64,000 nucleotides of DNA from Enterococcus gilvus ATCC BAA-350 (GTDB lineage: Bacteria; Bacillota; Bacilli; Lactobacillales; Enterococcaceae). Every line of letters begins with the position of its first letter. Position 1 is the first letter of the stretch. The translations under genes and the position numbers were made by a program. The stretch is from contig NZ_ASWH01000002.1 in assembly GCF_000407545.1 (NCBI RefSeq), forward strand, positions 62,001 to 126,000, written 5' to 3'. Positions 42,949-50,025 of the stretch are shown one piece after another. Below the pieces are notes generated by a model. That model made no database searches and was not told where the DNA came from. It saw only the letters and a program-made list of their open reading frames with translations.

Positions 42949-43000
42949 TAGTCTGTGGGTCATCAGAATGAAGCTAGAATTGAGAGAACAAAGTGATAAG

Positions 43001-43045
43001 CTCCTTATAAAGTAGACAAGGAAATCTACCTTATAAGGAGTTTTT
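43001..43045 (+). terminator. Terminator of the mazEF remnant
   Basis: CTCCTTATAAAGTAGA pairs with TCTACCTTATAAGGAG (one mismatch), 8-nt loop, then five T. I see no gene from here to 43152. Confidence 0.88.
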
Positions 43046-43152
43046 GTCTATCTACGAGAAGTATTTATTCTTCAGAAAGAGAGACTAACGGCTTTTTGAG
43101 GGGGTCTCTCTATCGTAATGGAGGAGTGAGGAATGCTCTTGTAAGTGGGGTA

Positions 43153-43482
43153 TCAAGAAAATTTTGATCTTTCCTGATGGAAGTAGTAATTTATTTTTTT
43201 ATTGATCGTTTGAGCGAATGCGATTTCTCTTTTCGTACTTTCTCCGATATATCCATCAGGATTAATCACAAAAATTTCATCTGACACAGAAATATTTTTT
43301 AAATGAATGTTAGATAGTTGATCTATACATTTCTTATCTGGTCTAAAATCAATTGAATGCTCAAAAAAGCAAGGTAGCAGAACAGCATTCCCTTCAAGCG
43401 TTAATTTGGCTTCTATTTCTTTAAACAAGTTTTTGAATTTTATTGAACCGCATAGAGTTATGATTTTGATATCAGATATCAT
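43153..43482 (-). CDS. Nucleoside 2-deoxyribosyltransferase-like protein
   Basis: 109 residues with the N-terminal strand and loop 'KIITLCGSIKFKNLFKEIEA' and a later 'DEIFVINPDGYIGESTKREI', matching the compact family related to nucleoside 2-deoxyribosyltransferases (Rossmann-like, nucleotide-handling). Glu in 'GESTKREIAFA' is the probable catalytic residue. No ribosome site of high quality is visible (GGGAATG region). It lies between the mazEF remnant and repeat copy e. Related folds occur in phage-defence proteins, but nothing here proves that role. Confidence 0.75.
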   Translation of the reverse strand: MISDIKIITLCGSIKFKNLFKEIEAKLTLEGNAVLLPCFFEHSIDFRPDKKCIDQLSNIHLKNISVSDEIFVINPDGYIGESTKREIAFAQTINKKINYYFHQERSKFS

Positions 43483-43571
43483 GGATTTTCACATTCCCTT
43501 TAATTAATTAGATTTTAAACTTAAAGTATTTTTATAAGTATATCAATATCAATTTTAAAAAAATCAAAGTT

Positions 43572-43626
43572 ACTTTAACGGAAAAACTAGCGTCAGAAAA
43601 GCGTGGTGTTTAGAGATATTAAGTAA
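43572..43626 (+). repeat. Array repeat, copy e
   Basis: TTAACGGAAAAACTAGCGTC, then AGAAAAGCGTGGTGTTTAGA and GATATTAAGTA; full-length match to the array consensus. Confidence 0.75.
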
Positions 43627-43665
43627 ATAAAAGTGTCATCAAAAGTGATAGCTCATTTCGAGTAG

Positions 43666-43869
43666 TTAGCGTTTTTTTAAATAAATACCAAGACCAAAGC
43701 AGGATAAGCAAGGAAGAACATAGCCGAGTATTCTATCAATAATCAGATAGATAGTAAACGTTCGATGAAACACAATTATATCTAAGTACATTCTGAAAAT
43801 AAAAAAAAGGAATACCAAGAACGCGACCGCAATGAGCCCCTTTGACCGAATCTTATTATTTACCTTCAA
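43666..43869 (-). CDS. 67-residue two-helix membrane protein (paralogue of 40212)
   Basis: TTG start five bases after GGAGG. Helix 1 ('LIAVAFLVFLFFIFRMYLDI'), a loop with 'VFHRTFTIYLIIDRILGY' and helix 2 ending 'GLGIYLKKR'. Clear paralogue of 40212 and parent-type of the broken copy at 39333, whose DNA it matches closely. Bounded by repeat copies e and f, so gene plus repeat behaves like one unit. Confidence 0.75.
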   Translation of the reverse strand: MKVNNKIRSKGLIAVAFLVFLFFIFRMYLDIIVFHRTFTIYLIIDRILGYVLPCLSCFGLGIYLKKR

Positions 43870-43919
43870 ATAATCCTCCTTTCAAAATTTTATCCTATTC
43901 ATAATTTGAAAAAAAGTCA

Positions 43920-43966
43920 GGTACTGGAAGAAACAGCATCCGAGAAGGTGCGGTGTTTAGGAGAAC
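43920..43966 (+). repeat. Array repeat, copy f
   Basis: TACTGGAAGAAACAGCATC, CGAGAAGGTGCGGTGTTTAG. In this copy AAACAGCATC and GGTGCGGTGTTT pair with a two-base bulge, giving an imperfect dyad. Confidence 0.8.
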
Positions 43967-43997
43967 ATTGTTTACAATATAATAAAATGATAGGCAG

Positions 43998-44795
43998 CTA
44001 TATTTTTTTCAGTTCATTATTGATCAACTGGAGCAATTGTTTTTGCTCTTTCGGAGATATCCATTCGCTAAGACGAGCTGTCGCAATTGGAAGAAACCAG
44101 GTTTCTAAAAGCTCTTTATTTGAATTTGAAAGGTTCAAATACTCGGATAAATAGATTTTAGCAATATATTTTTGAAATAAACGAATTATTGTTTTTACTA
44201 AAATGTTTCCATGAGGGAACTCTCCATAACGCAATACAATGTAAGTTCGGGCAACATCCACGAATTTATTCCCCACACAGGAGGTCATCCAATCGAGTAT
44301 CACGGGAGAATTTTGTTCGATCATAATATTTCCTGGATGAAAATCAAAATGGCATAGACTATTTCCGGCAGGTAATGATTTGACATAGTCTTTTATCTGC
44401 TTTTTTGTATACGCATCAATTACTGAGACGTTATCTATATCGGTAAATAGCTTGTCTTTTAATGAAAATTTGTTTTGATAAACGTGATTTTTATGAAGGT
44501 CAAAATGAAACTGAGCGAATTCTTTTGAATAGCGTTTCGTTTTGTTAAGGGATTTTAGCATTAATTGAATCATATCTGTTCCCTCAACTTTGGAATAGAT
44601 GATTCCGATTCGATTATCGATTTCTATCAAACCAAAATTTTTAGGCACATTGGGAATAATAGACTCTATAAAATCAGTACGTTCAAGTTCATTATGAATA
44701 ATCGTTTCTGGAACACCCGGTCGGAATAGTTTGACAATTTTATTATTATCAAATTCATATATTTCTGCTGTATTTCCTTGCCCGATGAGTTTCAT
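43998..44795 (-). CDS. Aminoglycoside phosphotransferase (APH)-fold kinase
   Basis: A 265-residue small-molecule kinase of the APH/choline-kinase fold. Catalytic loop 'SLCHFDFHPGNIMIEQ' (HxDxxxxN) and the DFG-equivalent 'PVILDWMTSCVG' are intact, and the N-terminal nucleotide-binding part has 'LIGQGNTAEIYEFDNNKIVK'. Substrate could be an aminoglycoside, homoserine, choline or another hydroxyl compound; resistance is not assured. GGAAG precedes ATG 44795; the ORF start five codons earlier has none. Flanked by repeat copies f and g. Confidence 0.82.
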   Translation of the reverse strand: MKLIGQGNTAEIYEFDNNKIVKLFRPGVPETIIHNELERTDFIESIIPNVPKNFGLIEIDNRIGIIYSKVEGTDMIQLMLKSLNKTKRYSKEFAQFHFDLHKNHVYQNKFSLKDKLFTDIDNVSVIDAYTKKQIKDYVKSLPAGNSLCHFDFHPGNIMIEQNSPVILDWMTSCVGNKFVDVARTYIVLRYGEFPHGNILVKTIIRLFQKYIAKIYLSEYLNLSNSNKELLETWFLPIATARLSEWISPKEQKQLLQLINNELKKI

Positions 44796-44930
44796 ATGTC
44801 TTCCTTTCAATTGTTTATACTATGTATTGTCACATTGGCTTTTTTATTGTCTAGTTGGCATTGCTAGTTAAAAAGATAGGAGATATTGAAAGGTAAGAAA
44901 AAGATGAGCTGTGAAAAAGCGATCTAGAGG

Positions 44931-44967
44931 TCAAACAGCATCCGAGAAGGTGCGGTGCTTAGTTATC
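44931..44967 (+). repeat. Array repeat, copy g
   Basis: AAACAGCATCCGAGAAGG followed by TGCGGTGCTTAGTTATC; nearly identical to the core of copy f. Confidence 0.8.
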
Positions 44968-45140
44968 AATGTTTTTTGAACAACAACAATCACCCCATAA
45001 GCGCACGAGATAATTAATGGAAGATGAGCACCAATCATCTATGGAAGCATGTTAGATACAACTATTGCTGCTAGATACCCTATGATCAGGCAGGCGATCC
45101 ATAGTACGATTTTTTTTAAAAGTGAGGTTTTGTTTTTCAT
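44931..45140 (-). pseudogene. Small membrane-protein gene with an in-frame TAG
   Basis: ATG 45140 with AAGGATG 7 bases upstream encodes 33 residues with one helix ('IVLWIACLIIGYLAAIVV') up to TAG at 45039-45041. The same frame continues for 35 codons with a second helix ('LPLIISCAYGVIVVVQ') and ends inside repeat copy g. It is either a 33-residue peptide or a two-helix protein broken by a nonsense mutation. Confidence 0.5.
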
Positions 45141-45213
45141 AACGAGACATCCTTTCGCTTGCTTAGTAGTTAAAGTATATATTGGCTAATTGAAAATTAC
45201 TAGATAGTAAATG

Positions 45214-45236
45214 CAGTTACCGGAGGAATTAGTTTC
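45214..45236 (+). repeat. Array repeat, left-end remnant j
   Basis: GTTACCGGAGGAATTAG resembles the left end of the array repeat; the rest is absent. It lies 26 bp from the end of the 45262 gene. Confidence 0.35.
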
Positions 45237-45261
45237 TTTAAATGGAAGCTATGTTTAAAAG

Positions 45262-45921
45262 TTATCCAAATACGATGCCGGAATAATCTAAAAGAGCATG
45301 GATCAGAACTGGAACAAACAACGTCCCACTCTTTTTATAAGCTAGGGCAAATAGTCCGCCGCCAATGATTCCTTGGCCTAATAATTTGCCTGAAATGTTT
45401 ATAAATAAATCAGCAGGTGATCCGTTCGCAACAATTGTCGGCAGTATGCCGTGCATGGCACCGAAGAACAAACCGCTAATGATGATCGCTGTTTCAAAAT
45501 TATAGTCTTTGTCTATCTTTGTAAATAAGAAGCCTCTGGAAATAAATTCTTCAGAGAAGGCGACCACCACTAAATAAAAGAACGCTAAATAAATCCCTTT
45601 TACGGTGAAATCTCCGTGAAACAAGAACATAGCGATATAACCAAAAAGTAATGAGAGACTTAACCAACGAGAGTTCGTCGTAAGCCCTACGTCACTGAAG
45701 GGTCGTTTAGTAAAAAACATAAAAGCAAGAATAACAACGACAAATAAGAGACTAATAATAAAATCTGTCAGAAGCTTAAACCCAACATTCTGCGAGGAAA
45801 CGTCATTCGATCGAATGAGCCAGCCGTTACGCCACAAAAAAGAATGACTAAAGTAAAAAAATACTCCGTAGATAATTGTAAGACTCACCGGGGCTAAACC
45901 GTTTTTTATAGATGTCATCAT
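45262..45921 (-). CDS. CPBP-family intramembrane protease-like protein
   Basis: About 219 residues with CPBP motifs 'FYLVVVAFSEEFISRGFL' (EExxxR), 'IISGLFFGAMHGILPTIV' with His, and 'LFVPVLIHALLDYSGIV' with His and Asp, so all family catalytic positions are present. The frame extends to 45987, but GGAGG lies 5 bases before ATG 45921, and a TTGTAC-type promoter appears inside the extension. Third CPBP gene of the region. Likely a membrane protease or peptide-immunity protein. Confidence 0.85.
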   Translation of the reverse strand: MMTSIKNGLAPVSLTIIYGVFFYFSHSFLWRNGWLIRSNDVSSQNVGFKLLTDFIISLLFVVVILAFMFFTKRPFSDVGLTTNSRWLSLSLLFGYIAMFLFHGDFTVKGIYLAFFYLVVVAFSEEFISRGFLFTKIDKDYNFETAIIISGLFFGAMHGILPTIVANGSPADLFINISGKLLGQGIIGGGLFALAYKKSGTLFVPVLIHALLDYSGIVFG

Positions 45922-46185
45922 CGTTTCCTCCGATATGCTTAAATCTAGGATTTGTTCTACCAAGTACAAGTCACTACTTTTTCCCATAATCTGAAATGCT
46001 CCCGATAGTTGAGAGAAAGAGGGTGTCGCAAAAAATCCTAGAGTCCTCTAAATAAGTGCAACGCTATTTTTAGGAATCATTCAAAGGATACTATACTTAT
46101 CGAAAGTTTTTATCTTAACTTAAAGAGAAAATCCTTCAATTAATTAACGAAGACAAAATAATTTGGGAAAACAGGCGCTCGTTCT

Positions 46186-46482
46186 TCAATAGGTGATGAA
46201 CAAAACTAGAAGGATCAATAGGATATAAATAACCAACCCTATTGGATTTCTCGGATTTAATGTTAGGCCATAACCTATGGGTCTGGATGCAAGGACTTTT
46301 TTCTGCTCTTTTGGGACGAGAATCAAAACAAGTAGGGCATTCATAATAAGAACTAATGCCATGATTATGCCGATGTAATTAATCGTTTCATTTAAAAGCA
46401 ACGTGTTTTTTAACGTGTAGAGAACGGCAAGGATCAACGTAAATAGGACAAGTGCTATACCAACTATTTTATTTTTAGTCAT
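46186..46482 (-). CDS. 98-residue three-helix membrane protein
   Basis: Three membrane helices ('IVGIALVLFTLILAVLY', 'IGIIMALVLIMNALLVLILV', 'IGLVIYILLILLVLFITY') and a conserved-looking loop 'ASRPIGYGLTLNPRNP', typical of small uncharacterised Firmicute membrane proteins. GGAGGTG stands well placed before ATG 46482. Unknown function; no enzymatic residues stand out. Confidence 0.7.
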   Translation of the reverse strand: MTKNKIVGIALVLFTLILAVLYTLKNTLLLNETINYIGIIMALVLIMNALLVLILVPKEQKKVLASRPIGYGLTLNPRNPIGLVIYILLILLVLFITY

Positions 46483-46547
46483 TTAAAACACCTCCAAAAA
46501 CTTTTCACTTTTAGAATAGGACTGTTGGATTTGTAAATCAAGAGGAA

Positions 46548-46592
46548 TTCCGAAAAGTGTGGGCGGGTCCAGTATTTGGAACTATCGCGTAA
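46548..46592 (+). repeat. Array repeat, copy h (divergent)
   Basis: CCGAAAAGTGTGGGCGGGTC and AGTATTTGGAACTATCGCGT match the middle and right end of the array repeat. Confidence 0.55.
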
Positions 46593-46616
46593 AAAAAGAA
46601 ACGCAAAGAGAGGGGG

Positions 46617-46823
46617 TCATAATGAAGAGGGTAATTTTTGAAGGATAAAGTAACCTAGTATCATTCCTAAGATGAGCGTGATCAGGATAGATAAAAGTAA
46701 TGGTCGTTTTACTTTCTCTCGTTTCAGAAGCCAGTAGCTTATGGGCAGCGGGGCTATAAAGCATAAAACCAACACGATAATTTGGAAACTGTTCAAGTTG
46801 ATAGTAAATGTAGAGACACTCAC
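46617..46823 (-). CDS. Small two-helix membrane protein (paralogue of 37243)
   Basis: 68 residues; GTG start seven bases after GGAG. Two helices with basic loop 'WLLKREKVKRPLLL', matching the layout of the 37243 product 9 kb away. These two related genes form the outer ends of the minus-strand array. Confidence 0.7.
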   Translation of the reverse strand: MSVSTFTINLNSFQIIVLVLCFIAPLPISYWLLKREKVKRPLLLSILITLILGMILGYFILQKLPSSL

Positions 46824-47249
46824 CGAATCACTCCTTTTGAAGCATAGTATAGCAGAAGCAAGCAGGCGTTGAGAATACAGGTTTCATTTTATAGAGGAAT
46901 TTGATGGGACGGGAGGGCTGTCCGTTTATATACTTGCAGCAGAGGCCCTAACACACAAAAATAGTATCAATACATCGGTGAGCGGCACCAGAGTTAGCTA
47001 GATAAAGCAGACAAAAAGGCAGCCATTTCTGACTGCCTCAACATTGATCCAGCGATTTATTTTAGCTAGACCATGAAATAGTACCAAAGATACTAAAAAA
47101 CGCAACCGCGAACGGTAAAAAGTACAAAATGAATTAGAAAAATTATGCAATAAACAAGCTCACACGAAATGTGGGACGAAGCTTTAAGATAAATAGACAT
47201 GAATAAATTGCATATTGAAGTATAGAAAAGAACGTTTGATTCTTTATTT
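46824..47249. other. Gap between array and higBA
   Basis: No gene supported. A hairpin AGGCAG/CTGCCT (47017-47038) with T on the minus strand could be a terminator, but the minus-strand frame above it (47093-47290) overlaps the higB start and shows no ribosome site; it may be old debris. Confidence 0.5.
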
Positions 47250-47271
47250 ATGATAGCGAATCTGCTATCAT
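47250..47271 (+). promoter_or_regulatory. Operator/promoter of the higBA module
   Basis: ATGATAGC-GAATCT-GCTATCAT is a perfect 8-bp inverted repeat ending 6 bp before the toxin ATG. It contains a TATCAT -10-like element, so binding by the antitoxin would block transcription. Confidence 0.75.
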
Positions 47272-47277
47272 ATAAGT

Positions 47278-47637
47278 ATGGAGAAACCACAATTTGATTT
47301 CATTAAAAGATTGGATGGTACAAGCGAATTTGAAGACTTTCTAAATTCGATACCGGAAAAAGATTCTGCAAAATTATTAGCGACAATCAGTAAAACAGAA
47401 AACCACGGATTGCTTGTAGCACAAAGAATGGAGTGGGTCAAAAAAATAGAGGCCGATTTGTTCGAGTTACGATCAAAAGTAGGCAGTAATATTCAACGAG
47501 CAATCTATTTTCAGAAGGTCGGGAATGACTACTTGATCACACATGGATTTACGAAAAAACAGCAAAAGACACCCAAAAGTGAAATCCAGCATGCTAAAAG
47601 TGTCAGAGAGAAGTATGAGAAAGGAGAACTTCTATGA
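47278..47637 (+). CDS. higB: HigB/RelE-type toxin (phage Gp49-like family)
   Basis: A 119-residue mRNA-interferase-type toxin: 'NSIPEKDSAKLLATISKTEN', 'KIEADLFELRSKVGSNIQRA' with the central Glu-Leu-Arg, and 'YLITHGFTKKQQKTPKSEI' carry the RelE/HigB (Gp49-like) signature. Toxin precedes antitoxin and overlaps it by 4 bp, as in higBA. There is no ribosome site before ATG 47278 and the -10-like element lies 7 bp upstream, so the transcript may be leaderless. Confidence 0.9.
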   Translation: MEKPQFDFIKRLDGTSEFEDFLNSIPEKDSAKLLATISKTENHGLLVAQRMEWVKKIEADLFELRSKVGSNIQRAIYFQKVGNDYLITHGFTKKQQKTPKSEIQHAKSVREKYEKGELL

Positions 47638-47909
47638 GTAAAATTGATGAACTGATCAATAAGAAAAAAGCGGACAGTGTCTCATTTGCGGAAGCCTATG
47701 AAAAAGAATCGCAGCGCTTGGATGTGGCAATAGCCCTCACGCAATTACGAGAAGAATTAGGTGTATCTCAGCGTGAATTAGCTGAAAAAGTAGGGAAGCC
47801 GCAATCCACGATCGCACGAATCGAAAATGGTTCCATGAATCCCAGCCTAACTATTCTTTATGAAATTGCAGAAAAAGTGGGAAAAGAATTACATGTCGAA
47901 TTTAAATAG
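47634..47909 (+). CDS. higA: HigA/XRE-type antitoxin
   Basis: A 91-residue antitoxin with a C-terminal Cro/C1 HTH ('VSQRELAEKVGKPQSTIARI') and an N-terminal segment that likely wraps the toxin. AGAAAGGAG lies before its ATG, inside the toxin gene. It probably represses the module through the palindrome at 47250-47271. Confidence 0.92.
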   Translation: MSKIDELINKKKADSVSFAEAYEKESQRLDVAIALTQLREELGVSQRELAEKVGKPQSTIARIENGSMNPSLTILYEIAEKVGKELHVEFK

Positions 47910-47975
47910 CTCAAATGCCAACGTCCCCTTTTTAATAATGCCCTCACAAGCAGTGAACAAGAGATTTACACGAAG

Positions 47976-48027
47976 AACTGAATGATCGTTGCTATTCTCA
48001 GGAGTAGCAGGGATCGTTCAGTTTTTT
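47976..48027 (+). terminator. Terminator after higBA, duplicated at 49974
   Basis: AACTGAATGATCGTTGCTA pairs with TAGCAGGGATCGTTCAGTT around a short loop, then seven T. This hairpin and about 45 bp on its left recur at 49930-50025. The gap from here to 48387 is the promoter side of the winged-helix gene and resembles 51614-51973. Confidence 0.88.
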
Positions 48028-48387
48028 TATATAAAAAACACGTTTTAAAGAAATAGCAATAGTAAAAATAATGAAATGTATTCAATTTTTACGAAATTTT
48101 TTAAAGAATTGGGTATTTTACTCGTCGAGTTATCGTTACCTTGGATGAGGGGGGTTATGAATGGAAAGAGCTGGGGTGTTTTTAAAAATCTTTGTATTAT
48201 AAGTGTTTGTGCAGATTTTTTGCTTTGATAAACGGTGTTGGGTTTCTAATTTACAACTAAAACAATTGTTTTTTTATTTAAAAAATGTCTAACGGATAAA
48301 AAAATAAAGAATAACTATTGAAATTGGGAATTAGAATGTTACAATAACAGAAAATACATAGAGCTTATCATGCGGGGGTGCATTAAA

Positions 48388-49077
48388 ATTAGAGTGGTAA
48401 TCGTGACAAAAAATATCATGAACGAGTTGGCGATGCAGCAGAAGTTGCAGAAATTAAATTATGAGGTCCTTTGTTCTACGTCGATCTTTGAAATGATCTT
48501 GAAGGATGACTATAGTTGGAGCCCGGAATTTTATCAGGTCGTCATTTTGAGTGAGACGATCACAAACAAAGAGTTAGAGGAAATTGTTCCGAAATTGAAG
48601 GAAAAAGGGAGACCCGTGTTTAGAAAGTATCTAGATGATCTGTCAACAGGGGAACAGAAAAAATTGGCCTTTTTAGCGATTGATCAGTGGTTAAGTGAAG
48701 ATACGGCGGCTAATGACTTACGGGAGTTGGTCAGCAATGAGCGTACGTCGGCCGTTGCTTCGACTCCAATTGAAGAGGAGCAGAAACCCGTCAGAAAGAC
48801 CTTGGATTACATTTTAACGAACTTTACAAAATCCGAGAAGACCCTTTTTAAACTGTTGTACAAATCAGAGGACTCTTTTATGACGCGAGAGGATCTGTGC
48901 ATGCAAATTTGGAGTGTGCAGCCAACGGATTCAAGACTTGCTCAAGTTTCCGTTTTAGTAAATTCGATCCGAAAAAAATTACTTAAAAAAGGCTTTTCGC
49001 CAAATACGGTAGAGACCGAATGGGGAAAAGGGTATCACCTATCAAAAGCCTTTTGTGCGAGCCATAAAGATACATAA
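48388..49077 (+). CDS. Atypical winged-helix regulator (paralogue 2), possible AUU start
   Basis: About 229 residues, 75-80 percent identical by eye to the product at 51974 and more distantly related to 8000. Receiver-like N-terminal half ('IFEMILKDDYSWSPEFYQVV') without acidic pocket, then a PhoB-type winged helix ('FMTREDLCMQIWS', 'TEWGKGYHLSKAF'). The frame opens at ATG 48370, but that codon overlaps the ribosome site CGGGGGTG. The paralogue has no ATG there, and in both ATT stands 7 nt after GGGGTG. I therefore place the start at ATT 48388; GTG 48394 is the alternative. Confidence 0.78.
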   Translation: MRVVIVTKNIMNELAMQQKLQKLNYEVLCSTSIFEMILKDDYSWSPEFYQVVILSETITNKELEEIVPKLKEKGRPVFRKYLDDLSTGEQKKLAFLAIDQWLSEDTAANDLRELVSNERTSAVASTPIEEEQKPVRKTLDYILTNFTKSEKTLFKLLYKSEDSFMTREDLCMQIWSVQPTDSRLAQVSVLVNSIRKKLLKKGFSPNTVETEWGKGYHLSKAFCASHKDT

Positions 49078-49120
49078 AATAGCGCGTTGTCATTCATCTT
49101 GTGACAACGCGCTATTTATT
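49077..49120 (+). terminator. Terminator after paralogue 2
   Basis: AAATAGCGCGTTGTCA pairs perfectly with TGACAACGCGCTATTT. Confidence 0.9.
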
Positions 49121-49297
49121 TTTCATTGATCAACAAAGGGGCAATCAAGGGCTTTTTGTAGTTAACGTTTCGGTAATCAGTATTTTTTAAGAATTTACTA
49201 TCTCGCTGTATATAAAAAAGAGAATAGCAGCTTGTAAATTCTTCTCGTATACGTCATAATTCACGTGAAAACGTACGTATAGAAAGAGGGGCTTGTC

Positions 49298-49546
49298 ATG
49301 AAAGTAATGACACCAACGAATTTAAGAAAGAGCTTGTTTGAAACGTTGAAAGGTGTAGCAACTGACAACAATAAAATTGAAATTTCATTAGCGAATAAAG
49401 ATGAGGCAAATGACGGCGTAGTGATGCTGTCCAAGCGTGAATGGCGTGCAATTCAAGAAGAATTATATTTGTATAGAACAGGTACCCTGGGCAATGTGTT
49501 GAGTCTTATGGAAAGCGAATCTGATGATGATTTTGAGAAAGCATAA
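49298..49546 (+). CDS. Phd/YefM-type antitoxin
   Basis: An 82-residue antitoxin: 'VMTPTNLRKSLFETLKGVAT' is the DNA-binding N-terminus of Phd/YefM proteins, 'GVVMLSKREWRAIQEELYLY' follows, and the acidic C-terminus ('MESESDDDFEKA') binds toxin. The start has AGAGGGG before ATG. The adjacent toxin gene is frameshifted, so the antitoxin appears to be an orphan. Confidence 0.85.
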   Translation: MKVMTPTNLRKSLFETLKGVATDNNKIEISLANKDEANDGVVMLSKREWRAIQEELYLYRTGTLGNVLSLMESESDDDFEKA

Positions 49547-49550
49547 TTAA

Positions 49551-49830
49551 GTGACTAGAAGGTATTGGTTCATAAGGAAGTTAAAAAAAGCATCTACCTT
49601 TGTTAGAAAAAATCCATTTGCTATCTGACTATGATGAAATCATCGAGACGCTAAAAAAGAATCCCTACACGCAAGTTAGAAATTTCGAGCAATTGCGTCC
49701 CAAAAATAAGTTGTTATATTCTATGAGAATCAATGGAAAACACCGAGTCGTCTATACGATTGATAAGGTGAATAAGGTAGTAAAAGTATATTCAGCGTGG
49801 TCACATTATGAAAATAATCTACCCAAATAG
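49551..49830 (+). pseudogene. YoeB/Txe-type toxin gene broken by frameshifts
   Basis: The body 'LLEKIHLLSDYDEIIETL' to 'RVVYTIDKVNKVVKVYSAW' is a normal YoeB/RelE-superfamily toxin. Upstream the matching N-terminus ('KVLVHKEVK') is in another frame; a run of seven A at 49585-49592 separates the two, and one added A would join them. GTG 49551 starts a third frame. No full-length toxin can be made as written, although a TTG at 49600 could give a 76-residue fragment. Confidence 0.7.
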
Positions 49831-49973
49831 ATGAACGTGAACAGAAGCTGTAAGTGGAGGGGAATCGTTGAGGCTTGATTTGACTGAAATTTTTTTAAAG
49901 AAACAGCTCAACGTTTAGCGTTTCTTTTTCAATCACTGTCTTTCAAGCAGTACACAAGAGATTCTACACGGAG

Positions 49974-50025
49974 AACGGAATGATCCTTACTACTCTCAGG
50001 AGTAGCAGGGATCATTCCGTTTTTT
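49974..50025. terminator. Bidirectional terminator, duplicate of the one at 47976
   Basis: AACGGAATGATCC and GGATCATTCCGTT with inner CTACTC/GAGTAG-type pairs, then T run; it lies between the toxin remnant and the 3' end of the Mga-type gene. Confidence 0.85.

Noticed and set aside
43998..44795. Definite aminoglycoside resistance gene
   Set aside because: Only the general APH fold and catalytic motifs are visible; many family members phosphorylate other small molecules.
37243..46823. Classical integron
   Set aside because: No integrase gene and no conserved GTTRRRY-type attC core; only the layout and imperfect dyad are similar, so I report it as cassette-like.
47093..47290. 65-codon minus-strand gene upstream of higB
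   Set aside because: It overlaps the higB start and operator and has no ribosome site; probably chance or old debris.
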